From Stenotrophomonas sp. UBA2629 (GTDB lineage: Bacteria > Pseudomonadota > Gammaproteobacteria > Xanthomonadales > Xanthomonadaceae): 64,000 nucleotides of DNA. The notes beneath the pieces were generated by a model that did no database searches, was not told the DNA's origin, and saw only the letters and a list, made by a program, of their open reading frames with translations. A program made the translations under genes and the position numbers. Location of the stretch: NCBI GenBank assembly GCA_002359895.1, contig DEOB01000010.1, forward strand, positions 1,490,125 through 1,554,124, written 5' to 3'. Of the stretch, positions 23,518 to 31,661 are shown piece by piece (positions within the stretch are counted from its first letter, which is position 1; each line of letters begins with the position of its first letter).

Positions 23518-25635
23518 TCAGGAGTTGTCGTCGGGCAGTGACAGCCGTGCGTTCAATACAGCCTGTCGGGCAGCTCCCCCGTGCAGGCGCATGAAGCTCT
23601 CGGCACTGACCGGACGCCCGAGCAGGGCGCCCTGCAGGTGGTCGCAGCCCAGGCGCTCGGCGTAGGCGCGTTGTGCCGGGTTCTCGATGCCTGCGGCCAC
23701 AACACACAGGTTCAGTGCATGGCCCAAGGCGACGATGGCCGAGACGATCACCACATCCTCGTCGCTTTCTTCCAGTGTCAGCACGAAGGCGCGGTCAATC
23801 TTGATTTCGCTGGCGGGCAGCCGCCGCAGATGCAGCAGGCTGGAGGCGCCGGTGCCGAAGTTATCAATACAGATGCCGGTGCCCAGTGCGGCGATATTGC
23901 GCAACAGGGCGATGGTGTTTTCGGTGTCACGCGCCATCGCGCTTTCGCTGATTTCCAGGATCAGCCGCGCCGGCGCCAGTTCATTGCGCTCCAACGCATC
24001 GCGAACCTCGTCCAGCAACTGCGATGAACCCAGCTGCCGGTCTGACACGTTCACCGAAATGGTCCAGTCATGGTGGCCGGCATCCTGCCAACTCCGCATC
24101 TGGCGGCAGGCTTCATCCAACACCCACGTGCCCAATGTGTTCATCAACCCGTTCTGCTCAGCCAGGCGGATGATCCGTTCGCTGGGCACGTAGCCGTGCT
24201 CGGGGTGGCGCCAGCGAATCAGCGCTTCGGCGCCGCTGATGCTGCCGCTTTCGGCATGAACACGCGGTTGGTAATGCAGTGACAATTGGGCGGTGCCCAT
24301 GGCCTTGCGCAGGTCTTCGAGCAGGTGGCGGTCCTGCTCGACGTTGTCATTCATCCAGTCGGCAAACACCGTGTGTGTGTTGTGCGCGGCTTGTTTGGCA
24401 TAACGCATGGCCGTTTCGGCCATGGCGATCAGCTGGGGCGCGGAATTGCCGTGCTCCGGATGCAGGGCAATGCCCAAGCTGCCGGTGATACGCATGTCGC
24501 GGCCACCGACCCGCGCGGAGTTGACCGCCAGAATGATGCGCTCGGCGTAGGCATCCACGGCATTGGTCGGCGTCAGCAGGGTGGCAATGACGAACTGATC
24601 GCCACCCAAGCGACCGACCAGGTCTTCCGGCGGCAGCATCCGCCGCAGCCGCTCGGCGATGTCCATCAACACGGCATCACCCACCGGCGCGCCGAACGCA
24701 CCATTGATGTGACGGAAGCCATCCAGGTCGATCGACATCACTGCAAAAGCTTCGCCGTCTTTCAGCAACTGCTCGATACGTTCGTGGGACAGCTGTCGGT
24801 TGGGCAGGCGGGTGAGGGCATCGTGCTGGCTGGCATGGAACAGCTCTTTGCGGGCATCGTCCAGCGATGCCACCAGCATGGAGTTGCGCAGATGCAACAA
24901 GCGCGACTGCATGCGCTGCTCCTGCAGCGAGAAGATCAGCACGATGGCCATCACGCCCACGGTCAACAACACCACACAGGCGGCCAGCCACTCAGTGGGA
25001 ACGCCGCCACTGGCTGCCGCACCGCAGATGGTGCCGGCCGGGAACTGGGCAGCGGCCATGCCGGTGTAATGCATGCCGACAATGGCAAGGCCCATCACCA
25101 CCGAGGCGATAAGGCGGGGCAGTAGCGGATGTTCAACGGTGCGCAGGCGGAACGCGATGTACAGCGCGCTCCAGGAAGCGCCCACGGCAATCACGATGGA
25201 GAGCACAAACCAGAAATGGTCGTACTCAATGGCTGGCTGCATGCGCAGCGCGGACATGCCCACGTAATGCATCCAGGCGATGCCAAGGCCCATCAACAGT
25301 GCGCCAAGCGCCAACCGCAGATGCGGCAGGGTAGGCCGGGACACCAGCCACAGTGCGAACAATGATGCAGCCACGGCAACCAGCAGCGACTCCAGCGTCA
25401 GCCACAGGTCGTAGCCCAGCGGGATGGGCAGGCGGAACGCCAGCATGCCGACGAAGTGCATGGACCAGATGCCAGCGCCCATGGCCACGCCACCGGCCAG
25501 CAACCACCGGGCGGCGGTGCGGGGGGCTTGGGTGACCGACACGCGCGAGGCCATATCCAAGGCCGTGAACGACGCCAGGATGGCGACCAGAATGGAAAGC
25601 ACCACGAACAACGGGCTGTAGCTGCCGACGAGCAT
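23518..25635 (-). CDS. MHYT-GGDEF-EAL membrane protein with altered catalytic motifs
   Basis: 705 residues from ATG 25635, preceded by AGGAGGGG. A seven-helix MHYT sensor (about 1-250) carries MHFVGM, MHYVGM and MHYTGM, proposed to bind a metal and sense small ligands such as oxygen or NO. A GGDEF domain (about 270-430) reads GGDQF at about 345-349 and lacks an RxxD inhibitory site. An EAL domain (about 440-700) keeps the EAL motif near 472, NVS and E-I-S-E. However, the DDFGTG loop reads DNFGTG near 591 and the usual EGVE reads AGIE near 649. It may be a weak or inactive c-di-GMP enzyme, or an effector. It converges on the exopolysaccharide operon. Confidence 0.93.
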   Translation of the reverse strand: MLVGSYSPLFVVLSILVAILASFTALDMASRVSVTQAPRTAARWLLAGGVAMGAGIWSMHFVGMLAFRLPIPLGYDLWLTLESLLVAVAASLFALWLVSRPTLPHLRLALGALLMGLGIAWMHYVGMSALRMQPAIEYDHFWFVLSIVIAVGASWSALYIAFRLRTVEHPLLPRLIASVVMGLAIVGMHYTGMAAAQFPAGTICGAAASGGVPTEWLAACVVLLTVGVMAIVLIFSLQEQRMQSRLLHLRNSMLVASLDDARKELFHASQHDALTRLPNRQLSHERIEQLLKDGEAFAVMSIDLDGFRHINGAFGAPVGDAVLMDIAERLRRMLPPEDLVGRLGGDQFVIATLLTPTNAVDAYAERIILAVNSARVGGRDMRITGSLGIALHPEHGNSAPQLIAMAETAMRYAKQAAHNTHTVFADWMNDNVEQDRHLLEDLRKAMGTAQLSLHYQPRVHAESGSISGAEALIRWRHPEHGYVPSERIIRLAEQNGLMNTLGTWVLDEACRQMRSWQDAGHHDWTISVNVSDRQLGSSQLLDEVRDALERNELAPARLILEISESAMARDTENTIALLRNIAALGTGICIDNFGTGASSLLHLRRLPASEIKIDRAFVLTLEESDEDVVIVSAIVALGHALNLCVVAAGIENPAQRAYAERLGCDHLQGALLGRPVSAESFMRLHGGAARQAVLNARLSLPDDNS

Positions 25636-25801
25636 CAAACCCCTCCTTTAGTGTCCGTACCGCATGGCGCCATGCCCCCGCATGACGAATGGCCACTCAA
25701 TCCGCATTGGCCTACCGCAACAGACTATCGCCAGCTACCGCGATTGCGGCAATAGCCGGCGAACACAATAGGAATACCGGACGTGTGACCTGTGGAGTAC
25801 A

Positions 25802-26593
25802 TCACATTGTGACCTGTCGTGCCGCATCAAACGTCGTGTCGAACAGGCGTTGCACGGGTGGCCCCATTTCGCCGGACAGCAGAACCAGCAGCAATAACCC
25901 AACCAGCAACGCCACCGGCAAACCCAACTGGATGGGATTCAGTGCCGGCGCGGCGCGGGCCAGCACACCAAAGGCCAGGTTGATGGCCAGCATGGCCACC
26001 ACCAGCGGCAAGGCCAATGACAGCGCGCCACGGAAGATCTGCAGCGCCAGCGTCGGCGCGAGGCTGGCAACGGCGTGTGCATCGGGCAAGGCGGTGCCAA
26101 TGGGCAAGGCCTTGTAGCTGTCCACCAGCAGTGCAATCACCGCCAGGTGCCCGTTGCTGGTGAAGAACAACAGGCCAAACAGCAGGTAGAACCACTGGCC
26201 GATGACGCCCGAGCTGCCGCCCCGTAGCGGGTCGCTCATCTGCGCGAATGCCAGGCCGGTGCTCTGCGCGATCATTTCACCGGCCATCGCGCCGGCTTCA
26301 AAGATCAACCGTAAGAGGAATCCCATGCTGATGCCCACCGCCAGCTCGCGGACAATGGTGAGCACGGTGATGGAGTCAAAACCGTAGAACAACGGCACCG
26401 GCGGCAGTACCGGCGCCAGCGCGACCGAAAGCGTTACCGCCAGCAGCCCTCGGATGCGGCCGGGTACCGCACGGCTGCCGATCATCGGCATGGCCATCAG
26501 CATCGCGCCGATGCGCAGCATGATCCACAGGGTGTTGCCGATGATGGCGAAGGCTTGTTGGCCGTCGATGACTGTCTGGGTGACGGAGTCCAT
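25802..26593 (-). CDS. fliR: Flagellar export apparatus protein FliR
   Basis: 263 residues with six or so hydrophobic helices, the normal FliR size and pattern. FliR joins FliP and FliQ to form the helical core of the export gate in the basal body. Recognisable stretches are GSRAVPGRIRGLLAVTLSVALAP near 42 and MAGEMIAQSTGLAFAQMSDP near 105. It is the last gene of the fli block. In relatives flhB usually follows; here the next gene upstream on the map is the MHYT protein gene on the same strand, 166 bp away. Confidence 0.97.
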   Translation of the reverse strand: MDSVTQTVIDGQQAFAIIGNTLWIMLRIGAMLMAMPMIGSRAVPGRIRGLLAVTLSVALAPVLPPVPLFYGFDSITVLTIVRELAVGISMGFLLRLIFEAGAMAGEMIAQSTGLAFAQMSDPLRGGSSGVIGQWFYLLFGLLFFTSNGHLAVIALLVDSYKALPIGTALPDAHAVASLAPTLALQIFRGALSLALPLVVAMLAINLAFGVLARAAPALNPIQLGLPVALLVGLLLLVLLSGEMGPPVQRLFDTTFDAARQVTM

Positions 26594-26601
26594 CGCCGTG
26601 G

Positions 26602-26871
26602 CTACCCGATCAGGTGCGGTATGCGCTGGAACAGCTGGATGGTGAATTCAACCAGATGGCCCACCAACAGGCTGCCCAGCGCAAACAACGCGGCGGTCAG
26701 CGCGGCCGCTTTGGCGACAAAGGCGATGGTCGGCTCGTTGAGCTGGGTGGCTGCCTGGATCACACCCACCACCACGCCGACCACCAGCACGGTGAGCAGC
26801 AAGGGGCCGGCGACCCAGAGGGTGGCGACGAGGCCGCCGCGCAGTTCAGTAAGGGCTAGTTCGGGACTCAT
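26602..26871 (-). CDS. fliQ: Flagellar export apparatus protein FliQ
   Basis: 89 residues with two membrane helices, the standard FliQ length. The motif QAATQLNEPTIAFVAKAAA between the helices is diagnostic. It is part of the FliPQR export gate. Unlike its neighbours, which overlap or nearly touch, it is separated from fliP by 143 bp. That spacer carries a hairpin and a sigma-54-type element immediately before its ATG. No Shine-Dalgarno sequence is visible. Confidence 0.97.
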   Translation of the reverse strand: MSPELALTELRGGLVATLWVAGPLLLTVLVVGVVVGVIQAATQLNEPTIAFVAKAAALTAALFALGSLLVGHLVEFTIQLFQRIPHLIG

Positions 26872-26883
26872 GCGGGTATCGGA

Positions 26884-26899
26884 TGCAAGGTTGGTGCCA
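26884..26899 (-). promoter_or_regulatory. Sigma-54-type -24/-12 element directly before fliQ
   Basis: On the reverse strand the site reads TGGCACCAACCTTGCA, matching TGGCAC-N5-TTGCA exactly with GG and GC 10 bp apart. With GC at -13/-12 the start point falls at about 26873, only 2 nt before the fliQ ATG, so the mRNA would be essentially leaderless. The motif is seen directly; activity is inference. Confidence 0.55.
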
Positions 26900-26960
26900 G
26901 TGACGTGGCGGAATTCCGGCGCGTGCGGAGGCTGCAGTGGCCCGGCCTATGGCTGCGGAA

Positions 26961-26990
26961 ACAACGAAGCCGCGATCGGCTCGCGGCTTC
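26961..26990 (-). terminator. Hairpin between fliP and fliQ, possible terminator
   Basis: GAAGCCGCGA (26966-26975) and TCGCGGCTTC (26981-26990) form a perfect 10-bp stem with a 5-nt loop. On the reverse strand it is followed by GTTGTTTCC, a weak U-rich tract. It lies 24 bp after the fliP stop. Confidence 0.55.
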
Positions 26991-27014
26991 GGCGGTGCAA
27001 TGCACGGGTTTGAA

Positions 27015-27797
27015 TCAGACCGCGTTGAAGCTTGCCGCCAGCGTGCCGACCACAAGCACCCAGCCGTCCACCAGCACAAACAGCAGAATCTTGAAGGGCG
27101 CCGACACCAGCATTGGCGACAGCATCATCATGCCCATCGACATCAGCACGCTGGCCACCACCAGGTCGATGATCACGAACGGGATGAAAATCAAAAAGCC
27201 GATCTCGAATGCCGTCTTCAACTCGCTGGTGACAAACGATGCCACCAACACCGGGAACGGCACCGCCTCTGGGCTTGCATAGGCACCGTGGCCGGCCAGG
27301 CCGGCGAAGGTCATCAGGTCGGTTTCGCGCACCTGCGCCAGCATGAACGCACGCAGCGGCTCGGTGGTCAGCTGCCACGCGGTCTGGAAGTCGATCTGCC
27401 CATCCAGATACGGCGCCATGCCGGTGGACCAGGCTTTGTCCCACACCGGCATCATCACCATCGCGGTGAGAAACAGCGCCAAGCCAAGCAGAATCTGGTT
27501 CGACGGCGTCTGCCCGGTGCCCAGAGCCTGACGCAGCAGGCCCAGCACGATGATGATGCGGGTGAAGGCGGTGAGCACCAGCAGCATTGATGGCAGCAGG
27601 GTGATGGCCGTCATCAGCAGCAGAGTCTGCAGCGGCAGGCTCACCGGCTGGCTGCCGATCTTGCCGACATTCACGTCGGGCAGGGCAGGCATCTGCGGTG
27701 CGCCGGGTGCGGCAAAGGCGAACAGCGGAAGCGCCAGCATGGCCAGCAGCGCAAGCAGTTGCCAGCAATGACGTTGGTTGAAACGAAGGCCCGGCAT
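27015..27797 (-). CDS. fliP: Flagellar export apparatus protein FliP
   Basis: 260 residues from ATG 27797; the longer open frame upstream overlaps fliO and is rejected. An N-terminal signal peptide (LLALLAMLALPLFAFAA) is present, as is usual for FliP. Conserved stretches include LPSMLLVLTAFTRIIIVLGLLRQALGT, PSNQILLGLALFLTAMVM and FMLAQVRETDL, then the C-terminal helices with FVTSELKTAFEIGFLIFIPFV. It forms the core ring of the FliPQR export gate. It starts 3 bp after the fliO stop, in line with translational coupling. Confidence 0.97.
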   Translation of the reverse strand: MPGLRFNQRHCWQLLALLAMLALPLFAFAAPGAPQMPALPDVNVGKIGSQPVSLPLQTLLLMTAITLLPSMLLVLTAFTRIIIVLGLLRQALGTGQTPSNQILLGLALFLTAMVMMPVWDKAWSTGMAPYLDGQIDFQTAWQLTTEPLRAFMLAQVRETDLMTFAGLAGHGAYASPEAVPFPVLVASFVTSELKTAFEIGFLIFIPFVIIDLVVASVLMSMGMMMLSPMLVSAPFKILLFVLVDGWVLVVGTLAASFNAV

Positions 27798-27799
27798 GA

Positions 27800-28207
27800 T
27801 CAGGAATCCTTGCGCAGTTTCTGCGACAGCAGCTGCGCGAAATTCGGTAATTGTTTGAGGTTGGGAAGCGGCGCAGGCGGCGTCTGCGGCAGCGGCTCGG
27901 GCAAGGCATGCAGGGTACTGATGCCCCCGGCAGTCACGCCCAGCAGCAGTTGCTGGCCGTTGACGTCCACCACCACCACGCGCTCTTTGGCACCGACGTT
28001 GATGCTTGCCACCACCTTGAGGCCTTCGGCCGGCCGGAACGCACCACCGGGCAGGCGCTTGAGCAGCCAGCCCAAGCCGATGATCAGGCCCAGCACCACC
28101 AACAGCATGAACACCGCGCCGAACATGCTGGGCGTGTTGGCCGCATGTTGGCCAACCGGCGTAGCCGCTTTGGCGGCCGGTGCGGCGAGGGCAAGCAATG
28201 CGATCAA
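27800..28207 (-). CDS. fliO: Flagellar biosynthesis protein FliO
   Basis: 135 residues from a TTG start at 28207 that overlaps the fliN stop (TTGA). GGAGA sits 6-10 bp upstream, which supports this start. A short signal-like N-terminus (MIALLALAAPAAKAA) leads to a single membrane helix at about 28-48 (MFGAVFMLLVVLGLIIGLGW) and a small cytoplasmic domain (KVVASINVGAKERVVVVDVNG near 65). FliO stabilises FliP during export-gate assembly. The C-terminal tail is Pro-rich. FliO is the least conserved of this group; position and topology support it. Confidence 0.92.
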   Translation of the reverse strand: MIALLALAAPAAKAATPVGQHAANTPSMFGAVFMLLVVLGLIIGLGWLLKRLPGGAFRPAEGLKVVASINVGAKERVVVVDVNGQQLLLGVTAGGISTLHALPEPLPQTPPAPLPNLKQLPNFAQLLSQKLRKDS

Positions 28208-28551
28208 CGCAGTCTCCGGATCCGCTCGCTGGGGCTGACCACATCGGTCAGGCGCACGCCGAAGCGGTCATTGATGACCACCACTTCGCCGTGAGCGATC
28301 AGCGTGCCGTTGACGAACACATCCAGCGATTCGCCCGCGCCGCGCTCCAGTTCCACCACCGAGCCCTGGTTGAGCTGCAGCAGGTTGCGGATGGGCAGGC
28401 GTGCGCGGCCGACTTCCAGTGACAGCGTCACCGGAACGTCGAGGATCACGTCCAGGTCGAGATCGGTGCCGGTGGCCGCATCGGCCTGCAGATTGGCGAA
28501 CTGTGCCGGCGTCGCGGAGGCGACGGTGTCGTTGGCTTCGGTGTCATTCAT
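28204..28551 (-). CDS. fliN: Flagellar motor switch protein FliN
   Basis: 115 residues. The SpoA (SurfacePresentation of Antigens) C-terminal domain covers about 33-112, with the characteristic DVPVTLSLEVGRARLPIRNLL, VVELERGAGESLDVFVNG and GEVVVINDRFGVRLTDVVSP stretches. FliN builds the bottom of the C-ring with FliM and binds FliH of the export ATPase complex. The N-terminal 30 residues are acidic and variable. The ATG at 28551 overlaps fliM by 8 bp and its stop overlaps the fliO start. Confidence 0.97.
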   Translation of the reverse strand: MNDTEANDTVASATPAQFANLQADAATGTDLDLDVILDVPVTLSLEVGRARLPIRNLLQLNQGSVVELERGAGESLDVFVNGTLIAHGEVVVINDRFGVRLTDVVSPSERIRRLR

Positions 28552-29560
28552 TGGATGTGTCCTGGATCACGGGAACGGTGGGACGTTTGCCCGGCGGATG
28601 GGTTGCGGTGATCTTGATGGCGTTGCGCTCGTTGGCCACGCCGAATTGGCCGGTGAACACCGGAATGCCCTCCACGCACAGCGGCACCTCCTTGGGCATG
28701 TCGATGGGCAGGATGTCGCCGATCTTCAGCTTGGTGAGTTCGCGCAGGCTCATGCGGCGGCGTGCCAGCACGCTGGAAAGCTCGACCTCGGCGGTATTGA
28801 GCTGGTCGCGCAGCATGATGGCCCAGCTCTCGTCGCGGTCGTTGCGGTCGCTTTGAATGCCGGCATCGAGCAGCTCGCGGATGGGCTCCAGCATCGAGTA
28901 CGGCAGGGTGATGTGGATGTCGCCACCCCCGCCGTCCAGCTCAACATGGAAGCGGCTGACCACCACGTACTCGCGCGGGCTGACGATGTTGGCGAAATGC
29001 GGGTTGATTTCGGAATTGATGTAGTCGAAATCGACATTCAGAACCGGGCCCCAGGCTTCGCGCAGGTCGGCAAAGGTCTGCTTGAGCATCAGCTGGATCA
29101 CGCGCATTTCAGTGGCGGTGAACTCGCGGCCTTCGATGCGGGTGGGGTAACGGCCGTCACCGCCAAAGAAGTTGTCGACGATGGCAAACACCAGCGTCGG
29201 CTCGAACACGATCAGGCCGGTGCCACGCAGTGGCTTGAAGCGGATCAGGTTGAGGTTGGTCGGCACATACAGCGAGTGCAGGTAGTCGCCGAACTTGATC
29301 AGCTCGATGCCGCGCACGGACAACTCGGCCGAGCGGCGGATGAGGTTGAACAGACCAATCCGCCACAGGCGGGCGAAACGTTCGTTGACCATCTCCAGCG
29401 TCGGCATGCGCCCGCGGATGATGCGGTCCTGGCTGGCGAAGTCGTAGGCGCGGGCTTCACCGGGCACCGGGCCCGGTTCGGCGGTGCTGACGTTGCCGGA
29501 ATCGACACCATGCAGCAGGGCATCGATTTCGTCCTGTGACAGCAGGTCGTTGATGCTCAT
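28544..29560 (-). CDS. fliM: Flagellar motor switch protein FliM
   Basis: 338 residues. The CheY-P binding peptide is intact at the N-terminus (LLSQDEIDALLHG, residues 6-18). A CheC-like middle domain follows (about 45-230, including GFGxRP-type and LPYSMLEPIRELL stretches), then a C-terminal SpoA domain (about 250-320). FliM forms the middle of the C-ring and transmits the CheY-P signal for switching direction. An intact binding peptide predicts conventional chemotactic control, although cheA, cheW and cheY lie outside the window. It is spaced 9 bp from fliL. Confidence 0.97.
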   Translation of the reverse strand: MSINDLLSQDEIDALLHGVDSGNVSTAEPGPVPGEARAYDFASQDRIIRGRMPTLEMVNERFARLWRIGLFNLIRRSAELSVRGIELIKFGDYLHSLYVPTNLNLIRFKPLRGTGLIVFEPTLVFAIVDNFFGGDGRYPTRIEGREFTATEMRVIQLMLKQTFADLREAWGPVLNVDFDYINSEINPHFANIVSPREYVVVSRFHVELDGGGGDIHITLPYSMLEPIRELLDAGIQSDRNDRDESWAIMLRDQLNTAEVELSSVLARRRMSLRELTKLKIGDILPIDMPKEVPLCVEGIPVFTGQFGVANERNAIKITATHPPGKRPTVPVIQDTSNE

Positions 29561-29569
29561 CGTGGCCCC

Positions 29570-30082
29570 TTACTGGGTGACAAAGCTGGTGAACAGCAGG
29601 GCATCGGCCGACTTCTTGCCGGTCTCGGCCTGCATCAGCTTCTGCACCTCGGCCAGTGCCGCGTTCTGCAGCGCTTCCTTTCCGGCGCGGTCTGCAATCT
29701 GTGCCGGCTCCACCTGGGAGAACAGCATCAGCAGCTTGGCGCGGATGGCCGGCGCATGCGTCTGCATGGCCTGCAGCGCGAGCGGGTCGCGGGTCATCAG
29801 TTGCACGTCCACCTGCAGGTAGCGCGGACCGTCGATGGGGCCGTTGAGGTTGACCACGAACGAGGGCTCCAGCGCGAAGTACTGCGCTGGCGCAGGCGTG
29901 GCCTTGGCGGGCTTTTCCGCTTTGGCCGTGCCTTCGCCCTGGGTGAAGTACCAGACCGCGCCACCGGCGCCGCCGGCAGCAACCAATGCGATCAATGCAA
30001 TTACCAACAGCGGACGCCGCGACTTGCCCGTCGCCTCCTGGGTCGGTTCGGGTTTACGGGATTTGTCGGCGGCTACAGCCAC
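29570..30082 (-). CDS. fliL: Flagellar basal body-associated protein FliL
   Basis: 170 residues from a GTG start at 30082 with AGGAG nearby upstream. A basic cytoplasmic tail and one membrane helix (about 24-46, LLVIALIALVAAGGAGGAVWYF) are followed by an Ala/Lys/Pro linker and a periplasmic FliL domain (about 68-170, starting YFALEPSFVVNLNG). FliL associates with the stator and supports torque. It is the first gene of fliLMNOP(QR), with a sigma-54 element 33-48 bp upstream. Confidence 0.95.
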   Translation of the reverse strand: MAVAADKSRKPEPTQEATGKSRRPLLVIALIALVAAGGAGGAVWYFTQGEGTAKAEKPAKATPAPAQYFALEPSFVVNLNGPIDGPRYLQVDVQLMTRDPLALQAMQTHAPAIRAKLLMLFSQVEPAQIADRAGKEALQNAALAEVQKLMQAETGKKSADALLFTSFVTQ

Positions 30083-30114
30083 GGTGTGCTCCTCAAGATT
30101 GCTGCGTGTTCACA

Positions 30115-30130
30115 TGCAAGCAGCGTGCCG
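30115..30130 (-). promoter_or_regulatory. Sigma-54 promoter of the fliL operon
   Basis: The reverse strand reads CGGCACGCTGCTTGCA, one mismatch from TGGCACG-N4-TTGCA. The predicted start lies at about 30104, which leaves a 22-nt leader before fliL with AGGAG. It fits the RpoN2/FleQ class expected for hook-basal-body genes. Confidence 0.82.
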
Positions 30131-30159
30131 GAGGTGTGGAGGAGGGCAGTGGCGGAATG

Positions 30160-30596
30160 TTGACGGGGAGCCTGCAGCTTCGTCCCTTTCTTTCCAACCC
30201 CCGCTCAGCGCCCAGACCCTTGCGCTGGCGCAAGGGGAGAGGGGCTAGTGGATCGTAAGCGGAGAAGTTGCGTGCAATTGCAGCTTTAGAGCTCCTCTCC
30301 CCCACCCCTCTCCCGCAGAGGGCAGAGGGGCTAGTGGGTCGCAAGCGGAGAAGTTGCTTGGAATTGCAGCTTTAAAGCCCCTCTCCCCAACCCCCGCTTT
30401 GCGCCCCGCCCCTTGCGCCAGCGCAAGGGCGTTCGAAGGGCAGCGAACCGTTGTTTCGCAAGCTGCCCCCTCTCACCCCGTAAGGGGAGAAGGGCTATTG
30501 GATCGCAAGCGGAGAAAGTACATGCAACTGCAGCTTTAAAGCCCCTCTCCCCTTGTGGGAGAGGGGTTGGGGAGAGGGAAGATACTTCCCTCCAGC
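30160..30596. repeat. Direct repeat array between fliL and fliK
   Basis: The 514-bp gap between fliL and fliK has no gene. It holds three copies of a roughly 52-bp unit at 30251-30302, 30337-30388 and 30501-30552, each reading about GATCGCAAGCGGAGAAGTTG, then TGCAATTGCAGCTTTAAAG and CCCCTCTCCCC. Between them are the palindromes TTGCGCTGGCGCAA (about 30220) and TTGCGCCAGCGCAA (about 30412) and several GGGGAGAGGGG arms. The hairpin at 30542-30566 (CCCCTCTCCCC-TTGT-GGGAGAGGGG) lies just after the fliK stop and could end the fliE-fliK transcript. Confidence 0.8.
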
Positions 30597-31661
30597 TCAG
30601 GCGTAGGCGTCCAGCAGCCCGCGCATGCGCAGGGTTTGATTGGCCGGTGGCGGCATATCGACGCCGGATTCCTGGCCGTTACCGAAGCCGCCTGCGCTCG
30701 CCGTCTGCCCGTCGCCGGATTGTTGTTGTGACGAAGGCTGTTGGCCGACATCGGCCTGCGCCAATTGCAGGCCTTGTTCGCCCAGCATTTCGCGCAGGCG
30801 CGGCAGACTGCTTTCCAGTGCCTGGCGCACGTCGGCGTGGGCGCTGCTGAAGCTTGCGTGCACGCGGTCGCCGTCCAGCTGTAGCTTCACTTCAACCAGG
30901 CCGAGGTCGTGCGGAGTGATGCGGATATGGGCGTGGCTGATCTTCTGGTCCGCCAGCCAACCGACGCGTGCGCTGAAGGCTTCGTCAAAGTCGCCGCTGT
31001 TGATGTCCGGGGTGCCAGTGGGCGCCTGCACGCTGCTGCCGGGTGCGGCTGCACGCAGATCCTGCAGGGCCTGGTTCTGCAACAGGGCGCCGAAATTTGT
31101 GGGTGCCGGTGTTTCGATGGCATCGAGTTTCACGCTGGACGCATCGTCTGTGGCGGTGGCCAATGCGGGTGGTAATTCCAGCGGCGCCGGTTCTGCCGGC
31201 TCGGCCGCGGTAGCGGTTGCTGCAGTGGTCGCTGCTGCCAACGCACCCGTTACCGGAAGAGCCGCGGCGGCCTGCTGTGTGGCGGGCTGGTTGGCAACGG
31301 CAGGTGGCGCGGGTGCCGGCTCCGGCGCGGGTGCCAACAGGGCAGACAAGCCCAGCGGCGGCCATGGCGCTTCGTCGGCTGGTTCAACCGTGTCGGTCTT
31401 TGTGCTGTCCGTGGCGGCGACAGTCGGCGGGGTTTCCTCGCTCTCGGCGGCACCGGTTTCGTCCCTCGCGGAGGAGGGCCGGGGCGGCCTCGAATCCTTC
31501 TGCGTGGCCTGCGGCTGCGTGTCGGTTTTTTGCGTGGCTGGTTTGTCTTTCAGCAGGGCCTCGAAGCCGGTGCTGGATTTGCTGCCGCTGCCCGCGCGCG
31601 ATGCGCTGCCGGCGTCGCTGCTACCGCCGCTTACGGACAGACCTGAACTCAGCACGTTCAT
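30597..31661 (-). CDS. fliK: Flagellar hook-length control protein FliK
   Basis: 354 residues. The N-terminal two thirds are Ala/Pro/Thr-rich and of low complexity, as expected for the extended ruler part. The conserved C-terminal domain (about 240-325) reads HAHIRITPHDLGLVEVKLQLDGDRVHAS and ALESSLPRLREMLGEQGLQLAQADV, the Flg_hook signature that interacts with FlhB to switch export from hook to filament. The start overlaps the fliJ stop by 4 bp. It is the last gene of fliEFGHIJK. Confidence 0.93.
   Translation of the reverse strand: MNVLSSGLSVSGGSSDAGSASRAGSGSKSSTGFEALLKDKPATQKTDTQPQATQKDSRPPRPSSARDETGAAESEETPPTVAATDSTKTDTVEPADEAPWPPLGLSALLAPAPEPAPAPPAVANQPATQQAAAALPVTGALAAATTAATATAAEPAEPAPLELPPALATATDDASSVKLDAIETPAPTNFGALLQNQALQDLRAAAPGSSVQAPTGTPDINSGDFDEAFSARVGWLADQKISHAHIRITPHDLGLVEVKLQLDGDRVHASFSSAHADVRQALESSLPRLREMLGEQGLQLAQADVGQQPSSQQQSGDGQTASAGGFGNGQESGVDMPPPANQTLRMRGLLDAYA

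Noticed and set aside
24286..25125. 279-codon + strand frame opposite the MHYT protein gene
   Set aside because: Antisense to clear GGDEF and MHYT coding sequence, with a His/Gln/Gly-rich composition.
25725..25765. Imperfect palindrome between fliR and the MHYT protein gene
   Set aside because: The stem has several mismatches and no following U-tract, so I do not call it a terminator.
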